Of a stretch of 64,000 nt of DNA, positions 12,001 through 17,419 are shown piece after piece (within the stretch, counting starts at the first letter, position 1; each line of letters starts with the position of its first letter). The translations under genes and the position numbers were made by a program. The stretch is from the IMG/VR virus record IMGVR_UViG_3300013109_000495, positions 1 through 64,000 of that record; one strand, written 5' to 3'. Source of the stretch: a virus. Below the pieces are notes generated by a model. The model saw only the letters and a list, made by a program, of their open reading frames with translations, searched no databases and had not been told where the DNA came from.

Positions 12001-13503
12001 GGTGTCTGCAGAAAATACTACTCTCATTCCATCTGCTACTGCTAATCCATCTATAATATAACCTGTTTGTGCAACTACATTAGAAAATGCATCAGTTGTA
12101 ACTGTGTCAAATAATGTTACAGATGTTTTTGCCACAGTACCATGATTATATAAAGCAAGTCCCGAATCAAATTCTATAATTGGCCTTTTAGCTCTATCAG
12201 TTTCTAATAAATTAGGTGTATAACCATTAGCATCTGCTGTTTCGTCAATTACAGATTTATGAAACCATCTATTATATCTTGACCAAGCATTTTGGTCTCT
12301 TGAATCTCTTTTAATTGTAATATAATCTTTTGTTTCCGGACGATAAAATGCTTTTGCATAAGGTCTAGAATCATACGCAATACTATCAAATAAAATAGTT
12401 GTTTCTGTAGCATATGATTCGGGAGTTATTAAATCTTCTATATTTGTAAATGTAATTGAATCTCCAACTCCTTCAACATAATATTCTTTACCTGCATATG
12501 TGCTATCAGTAACATTAGATTCAAATTTAATTTTCATTCCATTTGATAAATTTAATGTTCTTAACGCATAATTTTTTGTACCTAAAATATCATTAGCAAC
12601 GTCAATTTTTGTTGTTGAACTTATCGTTCCAACAGTAAAAATTCCATACATACTATCATGATTGCCACATTGATAATAAAGTACATCTGGTGCCGTAGTT
12701 GGTACTGTAAAAGTAACTATACCCGAATCTGTTGCTGGGTTTATTACACCTGTTGTATATAAAGTAGAAGTTGATCCATCTTCTGCAACACCTTGACGAT
12801 ATGGTTCTGTCATTATATGGAATGGATGGCCTTTTGCGTCTACTTTAAATTTATAAGTATTACCTCTATATAATTTTATTTGAGGATTTCTTTCACTTTC
12901 TTTTGTTCCAAACTTCCATGCTCTTGTCGTACTTCCATCATCTGGCCATGCTGTTACATCAATTTCAACTAACGCCGTTGGTCCTACTGAATCTAATGTT
13001 ATAGAATTTGGACCTTCGGGCAACCAATAATATTCTCTATAATTGATTAACTTATCTAAATCAATGGCCGGGTTCCAAGAGTATATAACTTCTTTGTTTA
13101 GTCTATCATGATTATCTACATTACCTCCAAAATATTTTATTTGATTAATATAATCATCATAGGTACCTGAAAATTTTACTTGGTCTTCTGGATTAACTGA
13201 TGTTGTGTCTTTATCTGTGTAAGTTACTGCAGGCTCTAATTGATATGCCATTCTATCTCTATTAGTTGCAGACAGATATGTGTCAGTTATTTGTCTTGTA
13301 TAAGCATCTTGTCTACCAATATATCCATCTAATCTTTGTAATGCACCTTTTTGAATTAATGGATCAATAGTACTTGATAAAAATCTTGTGTTGCTATCTG
13401 TTCTATAGAATACAGGTAAGTGTGCGATTGATCTGCGTAACTCAATTCCATCTTGAGTTACAACTTCTTGAACTGATTGTGAATTGGTTGCTTTATCTAC
13501 CAT
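1..13503 (-). CDS. Giant virion structural protein, 3' end outside window
   Basis: The frame opens at the ATG at 13503 and stays open to the window edge, giving at least 4501 codons; the C-terminus is missing. The start overlaps the gp6 stop (TAATG), so it is the last known gene of the baseplate operon and is probably a baseplate-attached fibre or appendage. Residues about 215-290 resemble a cupredoxin fold with H226/H229 and C279-x2-H282-x2-M285. Residues about 2100-2430 hold several FG-GAP-like blade motifs (FG..v....dG..l.vGAP). Many copies of a 'GDGST..F' beta module follow at about 3400-4150. From about 4220 to the edge there are roughly 49-residue propeller-type repeats (F..DGTKMFV.G...D.INEYTLST). 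No catalytic domain is evident. The protein is structural by context; host binding is inferred. Confidence 0.82.
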   Translation of the reverse strand, partial: MVDKATNSQSVQEVVTQDGIELRRSIAHLPVFYRTDSNTRFLSSTIDPLIQKGALQRLDGYIGRQDAYTRQITDTYLSATNRDRMAYQLEPAVTYTDKDTTSVNPEDQVKFSGTYDDYINQIKYFGGNVDNHDRLNKEVIYSWNPAIDLDKLINYREYYWLPEGPNSITLDSVGPTALVEIDVTAWPDDGSTTRAWKFGTKESERNPQIKLYRGNTYKFKVDAKGHPFHIMTEPYRQGVAEDGSTSTLYTTGVINPATDSGIVTFTVPTTAPDVLYYQCGNHDSMYGIFTVGTISSTTKIDVANDILGTKNYALRTLNLSNGMKIKFESNVTDSTYAGKEYYVEGVGDSITFTNIEDLITPESYATETTILFDSIAYDSRPYAKAFYRPETKDYITIKRDSRDQNAWSRYNRWFHKSVIDETADANGYTPNLLETDRAKRPIIEFDSGLALYNHGTVAKTSVTLFDTVTTDAFSNVVAQTGYIIDGLAVADGMRVVFSADTDTLVKNKIYVINFVQAGDSTSVINLTEATDAVPADNESIFIEFGTANQGKTYYYDKSTTTWKTGQTKIKVNQAPLFGMWDNDHISFDDTTTYPNSTFSGANVFAYKTSTTATTDTVLGIKVKYNTINNIGDIVFESDHTAGTFTYRTDNNIITKNLSEGHLHYTTSLTTHNSKSAWVKRTNESKQRVVRTFIVDKTEKQLFQIDFYKNSISLTDLEISVTVNGIRKNLTTDYTIVNGTVNKYIQFVKELKVDDQIKLVGYSATKKVSNKGIYQIPENLSVNPLNIQKGTFTYGQILGHVKDIFDKNTDITGSIPGSSSLRDNPDATLNGGLIVQHEGTLLPAVFGLIDQEANVLIAIDYCNQEYEKFYNSFLTYGLGTAYEGIAADRVDEIIIAINQGRGSTFPFFYEDMIGVGENYSLRTYTVQDASETEYAIDSVHTMTETNNRAVYVYKNDVQLILGTEYTVSTTDDSINIISTLVAGDIIKIRDYSDTTGSFIPPTPTKLGLYPKFKPELFTDDTYLISQTMIRKHDGSFIKAYGDERDNLILELEKRIYNNIKTQYDSTLLDIGDVVPSAFKSTEYTLTEINDVMGSDFYIWAGRNGVQYINNTTFVEGSPFTYNYSASTDRINDAKLPGHWRGIYKYFYDTDSPHIRPWEILGYSEKPSTWESTYGLAPYTSGNTILWDAVAGHLGRYGKSSIASYIPVDTSGNLLDPIAAKLINTFDVPNRNQAWKFGDQGPAETSWRRSSAYPFSVIKTLALTKPAKFFNLFFDNSRLTKNISNNLISKDTNIIQQLSTANYHLETSTNIQTGVVTRYTTAGYQPFVVNYLIFKNLDPLTFFYNKLKQLDIQLAYKLGGFTDKENIKVLTDSVSPGSTSGSKFIPDENYKILFRTSNPVNSFNYSGVLIEKNTDTSIDGSTLLGGWKVLGYSTTKPYFNFYYPIKSITGQKVIVSDAEAIIYQNYQTTTQVIPYGHVFDTIQQVVDFLMGYGKWLESKGFVYDKFSNEIKEVLNWRLSVKEFLFWTTQPWAPGSAITISPGANGFQLNTENSIVGKLKNLAGDYSLLDAGGRKIDIVNVSTKRLGKNFEISIKDPDIGLYNIALNTVQKEHILLFDNTTVFSDIIYEPYTGYRQARLKLVGWKTSNWTGDYHAPGFMFDAAQVTYWLKNTDYKIGDTVEYQGKFYVAKINHNSSTTFVNESWIQKSEKPKLQLIPNFDYKISRFNDFYSLESNNFDESQQGLAQHLIGYQSRDYLENLFVNDISQYKFYQGYIQEKGTQNAIDKLLKAKYEGQNISLDLYPEWMIRTGKIGNTDLKESIQIVLDDDEFTANSQSIELFDTSNETQQYARSVYVDKNNLYSKPVEYIASTTFSRYSYATEGVDRDTVQVLPNAGYPQLNQVQRTAYNIEDLLELDLTLTSSNDLIWVANKTNNDWDVFRLTLSGYKIAQLKPINGNTQLEITFTSSHDLVAGSSTTMADYFAITNSKTVELNGVYTVQSAPTHKTVIVDYTDTISEISTFTPLEDGSTADSYGNIYKFISVRLASMDNVNDVLSYNVYNDLNDSISKEGDKVFADADASGLWRVYEKQDPYTQIRMLSPDTTAEQDFGYQIVARNDGRSVIISSPTKGQGTVHFLFRRESTAGTTFLTQSAVTTTSGSDNTSRLGSSLSMSTDENFVVAGGPYANSLGSDGSTRFSDAGLIKIFLWNTSTFKYDPLVTKLPPTDAASQNFGWAHKICEPGASSVRSTPVKYLFVSAPGVGTNAGAVYMYEWGIGEDLSTYDTWTQNLTITSSDPGENKRFGHRLQANDNGDILAVSSKAPGQAGKVEIYTRISQSSDDSTSHSFALAQTLTGTTADGSSLNTQFGESLTMTKDGTVLVVGAPGFDDSSQADVGAIYYYKWNADGSTNTYTLQQTIKAPDEQTNSKFGSTVDINDTGTRLVIGAEKMSNHREQKFDLGETTFDLQDTRFIDENLGSGAAYTATMYNTKFVIDDILVTTSVSANDDFGRGVCVIDQTVFVGAPEDEGNTSADGSSMVSNDGTVTCFDLTTNDTYAWKEISSETALIDINKLGQVFHFNKNSKQILNYFDLYDPVKGRILGIADREINIKTTWDPASYNAGTNPKEKVAWAEDHIGEIWWDLSKVKWLWYEQGDQEFKINNWGKVFPGSSIDIYEWTESTMLPHEWNDLAGTTPGSSQGISGIPLHPDNSHYTVKQIYNSALDGFVNYYYYWVRNKQSMPTNSVVVRKNTASYISNIILNPLNSDIRHYSITDVNKMLVFGAKQDLSNDEVILNVDTRTNTFEGGAHSIWKLVREGDKFYRPGTQIETRWWDSLIGSNLIGDIVPDINLPVNEKYGNNIRPRQSWYVNRFNALKEIIDYANSILKVNELSGTINLDNLNSEDPEPTAESLEWDAKVATYAELTYIDTRDLSGTLNYLVEADETVNGYWSIYKWDGSTWSRTKVQTFNTKNYWSYIDWYKTTGTMVHDENTSIDKQVTYQYELDALTLATGKHVKVTSADTGGWKIFMKTSTGWENVATENGTLRLSTKLYDYTQDATGFADADNFDDNFFDQEPAIETRKILTALRDDLFINELAVEYNTLFFIGLKRVLSEQTYVDWMFKTSFINARNSVRTLDQRKTYTTGTDAWIESYINEVKPFHTKLREYKLGYTGTDTEDGINTDFDNPPFYDATTGTIRNLNVLGDATKQTEYPHKFWSEYYKKHVASITVTNGGSGYTAVPTVTILGGTTGSTGPFQIYDTAASGASAGSLGYYYPLYTTELQSNIADTQNGGTGTSRQFTFDSYSGTFYQPTSYVTYAQLIKSATYKMYTTPDTTAATATAIVKNGSVSAITVTGIGANYTSTPTVIISGGLVDGTNPTDQAKAYANLGNDLVRDFSTTVKFDRISSTSRVQDWTALSSYAYGDLIRYKNQLYKATSAFTATTDFDDNDGNVYKVYGDETGLSAADRTKGFYTPASGMPGNELSQLMTGVDYGGTMVTGLLFTQGQGWDKSGWYDYAWDHYGTSKIKTFYGDGNTVAFTFTTAPATTEVYQIYVAGTLTTDVFRGDGSTTTFTLSSAPADGAVIKFILFDDDGVLTPTDDRTLDSIVKGGLFNSALGTSPSDILLEGDEFVSPDTSYAPEEAVPGQMFDTVDIKVYTSPESGAPFITTKNYTGNGSTTAFSTGEYPGTLASVIVSVDGVTKKITTDYTINVANKTVTFGSAPANNSIISIRTFAISGENYRVLDTYTGDGSTVAYTTSTRENFNLDSSNSQIYITINGVPTTAYTTTSLAKSIIVTFDSAPAANAYVQVAGFNQTSATRAYAQIMSGTITYDGSTTRHTLTYPPGAIGPYSGLTLVEVNGKMLRGPDNTYYLGDGSTYNYGVVTGLEDDSTVDPSKTISAESDVQVFVNGVQKLLNTDYTVNIGAQTISMVTAPTVTDVIAISTLVDNHYYNEGNDIILIPSRITSPYSLSSSDVITVTTFNNALGTKLRREVLEGRSTGIFALRFDPLNAGYTTVWLNGTQLIKDHDYTLTGNIVTVVGKTITASDRLDVLYFALGSAVGATGFRIFKDMLNRTFYKRISKTSTTEIANDITPESSTIQVKDGTKLPEVTGTTPGVIFVDKERIEYFVKNGDTLSQLRRGTLGTGIKEHSSGVEVVDASGIQTIPYADTVYTDTHTGDGSTVGFTTTQALTSASQLDIFIGGQRLLLTSEDGSTINYSIGGFTNISSATFVRASTSLNSTDNDVRDVKWNNDGTKMFMLGRANDSVYEYSASTAFDVSTITYVRLLDIGVVSATQGDDAANSIEFNTDGTKLFVLGQGQDKVDEYALSTSFNLSTASFTHSFSVASQELLPYGLAFNNDGTKMFVTGWAGDDINEYTLSTGFDVSTATYSQNFSVSAQAGKPSAVQFNNTGTKMYVLNGTGAPTIFQYTLITAFDISTASYENTSFSTLTEEANPRGFCFNNDGSQLFVCGFTGDDINEYTCNAGIILSSPPADGTQVKILHKKGQ

Positions 13504-16500
13504 TAGTATCCTGCTCCACTACTGCCGGTGGATGCTCCCGATCCTGCTGTTGTAGTGGTGCCTGATACTGCTGAAGATGTTGATGTTGTAGTTGTTGTGG
13601 AAGTTGACGTTACTACTGTACCCGATGCTAATAACTGATTGGCACCTAATGCACTTATAATTGTAACATCATCAACGGTGGCCCCACTGATAAAAATTTC
13701 GTCTGCCGCACAAGCAACCTGGAACAACGATCCAAAAACTTGTCCTGATTGATTTGGCACAATGACTACTGTTAATAAGTCTGGTGCTAGTTCATTATGT
13801 ATATAAGCGGCTAATTCTGTAAAATAAAATGTGTCTCCAAAATCCCAATTGTCTAATGCAAAAAATTCATTTATTGCTAATATTACTCTCGTTTGGATAA
13901 CTGCATTTGTAACATTGGTATTTTGATTTTTTACAACTTTAAATGTTGCTTGTAATTCTTCATCTGCACTTGTACCAAATAATATTTTATATTTTACAGG
14001 ATGATATATTATTTGATCGGACATTGATTTTAATGGGTTAAGTATACCTGAATAATTTATTCTTAATTGATCTGAAGTACTTGCCACTGGTCTAGCTCCG
14101 CCATCTTGTAACCATATTCTATACAAGTTATCATACGATCTTTCTAACATATACACATCAACAATATTTGATACTGAAGGATCTATTCTAGTTTCTTGTC
14201 CTGCATTATGCTTATATTGAAAGGTTAAAGACGATCTTCCACGTCTTCCATAATAATCTGTTGTTGTTGTTAATGTATTTGTTGAAGAACTATATTTTTT
14301 AACTACGTTTTCTGCATCATCATAAAAATAAAATAATTGTTCATCAGCATATGTTGTACTTGATAATGTTATATCTGTTTCATTTTTTGACACAACAAAA
14401 TTTGTTGCGGCATAAGGTTTATATCTTGAAATATTATCATATGAAATGTATTTTTGATAAAATATAAATTTAGCTGTTGGATTTGTATCTGGTTCTACTA
14501 CTATATCAAATATATCTGGATTATCTACAATACCATCATCATCGTCGTCATAAAAACCAACTTTTACTTTTCGATTATCTTGAAATCCATCTGCTTCAGT
14601 TACTGTATCAACCACTTGCCAATTAATCGGATATCCAATTGAATTTCCTGTTGAAACAATTGAATTTGTTTTTAAAATTTTAATTGTATCTTTTACAGAT
14701 TTTCCTGTTTTATAATCATAAATTTTTTCTTGTACATCATAGTGAAATTTGTTTTGTCCTTCTGATTCAAAAATATAATCTAAACTTCTGTACGTTACTG
14801 TATAAGTGTTACCATCGTTTGTAAATTTAAACCACCAACTTGCATCTAAATTTGTACCTGTAGTTGATCCTGTATTAGATAAACTGAATACTGAACTTGC
14901 AGATATATTTGTTGACGTTATTACTTTCCATACCTCATTATCAACATCATATCTCAATCCAAATTCTTCATATGCTTCAGTTCGATCAATTATATCAGTT
15001 TTTAATGTGTTACTAAATGTTGTAGTAAATGCAGGAATTATAGCATTTAATACAGAACCATTAGGAATAATATCATTAAGTGTGATTGGTCCTACTCCTG
15101 TTTCTAAATTACCTAATCCTCCATTAGCACCATCACCTTCAACTGCACCAAGTTTTACCCAACTTCTATCTTCGGCATTATCGGTTCCTGCTGTTACTAA
15201 AGAATTGTTTAAAAATTCTCTTGTATCTGGGGATGTAAATTTTATTATTGACCCAACTGTTGCATATTTTAAATTAGACGTTGCATATGTTCCAGTAACT
15301 AAAGGTCCTACACCGTTAAAATATCCTGTATTAGTATTAGTTCCAGTTGTAGTTGAAACCCATGTTGCTGTTAAAGAACTTAAATCTTTTGTTCCATATT
15401 TCAAATAATAAAAATGTCTTGCATATGCATTTTTTAATTTTGCTTCTACAAATGAATTTATTGTACTTAAAATTGTTTGACGATTTGTAAAAGTAAAAGT
15501 AAAAGTGTTTATTTTTTCTTCTCTATAAAGTATTCCGTCATCTGCAAATACAGATACATTTGAATACGCTCCGGTAGGATCTAAAATTTCTTTTGCTCTG
15601 GATATTCCTGATGCCGCTCTATTTACTGATCTTACTTTTATAATTTCTTGTGATGCTGACAAAGGCATAACTTGATAATCTTCTGCTGTTATCATTCTAT
15701 TTTGTGCATAATAAACCTGTGGTGCTTTTTCTCTAATTGATGCATTTGATTCAGTTGCTGATGCATTATACACACTTGCTTTTAAACTCATTGTTAATGT
15801 AAGAGTTTGCTGTGCTCCGTTGGCATCTACATAAGGAATTCCTACTTGAATATTTTGCATTTCGGTTGGTTGAATAGAAAAGGTAGCATTATCACTAACT
15901 CTAAAATATGTTCTAAATGCTCCTATTGGTAAGTTAGAAAAATTTCCATCGCCAAATACAAGATCTATTGCGTCATTATTTTTTGTTACTACATTGTAAA
16001 TATTTCTTTCTGCTTTTGATAACGAATTATATATTGCATTATTTCCTGTTAATGACGGAACTTTTTTCCATTCTTCAAAAATTTGACCGAACTGATCTAA
16101 TTTATACAACCAAACATCACTATTATTAATGTTAGCAGTGTTAATTGATTGCACATAATTTGTAGTACTTTGACTTACTGTAAATTCAGTTTGGTGCATT
16201 AATCCTTGTTTAAATAAAAGAAAAAATCCTGTATTATTAGATGTGTCACCTGATCCATCTGTTCTGTATGTAAAAGTAAGACCTGATCCTGGAAGAGGAT
16301 CTTGTTCGTATATTGATTCTGAATTTTCTATTGTTGATGGTACTATCTCAAACCCTCGACTTACTCCTCCTATACTTTTTCTAAAAGTAAAAATTGGTAA
16401 GTCTAATTGATTTGTACTTAAAGTGTAAACTTCTGTTTTAATTCCGCCAACTGTTCCGGACTCTCTTGGTTTTCCAATACGTTGTCCTGCTGTATTGGCC

Positions 16501-16985
16501 GCATTAAGTATAGAAGTAAATTGTTCTCTATAATTTGAATTGGCACTATCATTCCATATTACAGTTGCATTTGCAAGATTTGATCCTGTTGAATCAATAA
16601 CATCTTGCGTTGTTGATATTGAATCAACTTTAAGTAATCCTGTAGCTGGTTTATTTCTTTTAGCATTATAATTAATTAATCTTGCTAGTGTTAATACCGA
16701 ATTTCGTCTTTCTGCTGTTTCTAAAAAATTTTCTCTGGCATTTAAATCAACTCTAAAAGATAAAGCCTGAGCAATATAGGCAATTAAATCAATAAGTGCT
16801 ACATACTCTGAACTTTCTACAAAGTCATTAAAGTCATCTGGATAATTTTCTCGTAGATATGCCACCATTGTTCTACGAAGTGTTTCGAAATCATATGATT
16901 TAAAGTCTGCTTGTTGGAAAGATTGATAGATCTTTCTCCAATCTTCTGCAACTAATAATCTATTTTGTCGTTCTGTTGTGGCCAT
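13503..16985 (-). CDS. 6: Baseplate wedge protein gp6
   Basis: This 1160-residue protein lies directly after gp25 on the minus strand, the usual order in T4-like marine phages. The N-terminal 100 residues (WRKIYQSFQQADFKSYDF, then FVESSEYVALIDLIAYIAQ) are typical of the gp6/baseplate_J-like wedge family. gp6 forms the ring of the baseplate wedges with gp53 and gp25. It is much longer than T4 gp6 (660 residues), with an extended middle and a Ser/Thr/Gly-rich C-terminal tail of about 35 residues. Its stop overlaps the start of the giant protein (TAATG), suggesting translational coupling. A TATAAATA late promoter lies 17-24 nt upstream of the ATG in the 44-nt gap after gp25. Confidence 0.88.
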   Translation of the reverse strand: MATTERQNRLLVAEDWRKIYQSFQQADFKSYDFETLRRTMVAYLRENYPDDFNDFVESSEYVALIDLIAYIAQALSFRVDLNARENFLETAERRNSVLTLARLINYNAKRNKPATGLLKVDSISTTQDVIDSTGSNLANATVIWNDSANSNYREQFTSILNAANTAGQRIGKPRESGTVGGIKTEVYTLSTNQLDLPIFTFRKSIGGVSRGFEIVPSTIENSESIYEQDPLPGSGLTFTYRTDGSGDTSNNTGFFLLFKQGLMHQTEFTVSQSTTNYVQSINTANINNSDVWLYKLDQFGQIFEEWKKVPSLTGNNAIYNSLSKAERNIYNVVTKNNDAIDLVFGDGNFSNLPIGAFRTYFRVSDNATFSIQPTEMQNIQVGIPYVDANGAQQTLTLTMSLKASVYNASATESNASIREKAPQVYYAQNRMITAEDYQVMPLSASQEIIKVRSVNRAASGISRAKEILDPTGAYSNVSVFADDGILYREEKINTFTFTFTNRQTILSTINSFVEAKLKNAYARHFYYLKYGTKDLSSLTATWVSTTTGTNTNTGYFNGVGPLVTGTYATSNLKYATVGSIIKFTSPDTREFLNNSLVTAGTDNAEDRSWVKLGAVEGDGANGGLGNLETGVGPITLNDIIPNGSVLNAIIPAFTTTFSNTLKTDIIDRTEAYEEFGLRYDVDNEVWKVITSTNISASSVFSLSNTGSTTGTNLDASWWFKFTNDGNTYTVTYRSLDYIFESEGQNKFHYDVQEKIYDYKTGKSVKDTIKILKTNSIVSTGNSIGYPINWQVVDTVTEADGFQDNRKVKVGFYDDDDDGIVDNPDIFDIVVEPDTNPTAKFIFYQKYISYDNISRYKPYAATNFVVSKNETDITLSSTTYADEQLFYFYDDAENVVKKYSSSTNTLTTTTDYYGRRGRSSLTFQYKHNAGQETRIDPSVSNIVDVYMLERSYDNLYRIWLQDGGARPVASTSDQLRINYSGILNPLKSMSDQIIYHPVKYKILFGTSADEELQATFKVVKNQNTNVTNAVIQTRVILAINEFFALDNWDFGDTFYFTELAAYIHNELAPDLLTVVIVPNQSGQVFGSLFQVACAADEIFISGATVDDVTIISALGANQLLASGTVVTSTSTTTTTSTSSAVSGTTTTAGSGASTGSSGAGY

Positions 16986-17001
16986 AATGCGTTTACTTCA
17001 A

Positions 17002-17009
17002 TATTTATA
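17002..17009 (-). promoter_or_regulatory. T4-type late promoter octamer TATAAATA for gp6
   Basis: A perfect TATAAATA on the minus strand lies in the gap between gp25 and gp6. If it occupies about -13 to -6, transcription starts near 16996, giving a leader of about 11 nt before the gp6 ATG with no clear Shine-Dalgarno sequence. Confidence 0.65.
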
Positions 17010-17029
17010 GCATTAATTATATGCATATA

Positions 17030-17419
17030 TTAAGATAAGCGTAATAATGAATTTTCATCGAATTCGAATCTTAATTTTTCAGTAATGTTTAATGGTACGT
17101 ATGTAATTGTAGCCTGTATAGCAATACCATGTTCTGCTTCAGCTAACAATATTTCTTCAGTGCTTATACGTGGATCAGCATTTAAATTTGCTGTTACATC
17201 ATCTACTATTGCTTTTTTAAGCGGTTCTGTTAACGGTTCAAATATACAATCATAGATTATTGTACCAAATTCTGGATTTTCTACTCTTTCACCTTTTCTT
17301 ACAGATAAACGATTAATTAAATCTTGTTTTGCACATTCAAAATCATAAAGTTTAAAGTTCTTTTTATCTGCACGAGAACTAAAACCTTTAAATGTTATAC
17401 TTTTATCTCCATATGCCAT
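17030..17419 (-). CDS. 25: Baseplate wedge protein gp25
   Basis: This 129-residue protein matches the size and pattern of the gp25 family. The core 'RKGERVENPEFGT' followed by 'EPLTEPLKKAIVDDV' is the conserved gp25-like (lysozyme-like fold) signature that caps the baseplate wedge and helps initiate sheath assembly. Its start overlaps the gp5 stop by one base (TAATG), so the two are probably translated in a coupled way. It sits between gp5 and gp6 as in related phages. Confidence 0.92.
   Translation of the reverse strand: MAYGDKSITFKGFSSRADKKNFKLYDFECAKQDLINRLSVRKGERVENPEFGTIIYDCIFEPLTEPLKKAIVDDVTANLNADPRISTEEILLAEAEHGIAIQATITYVPLNITEKLRFEFDENSLLRLS

Noticed and set aside
14806-15408. Long plus-strand open frame of 200 codons inside gp6
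   Set aside because: It is antisense to a clearly conserved gp6 gene, has no ribosome-binding site, and its composition is a mirror of the gp6 codons.
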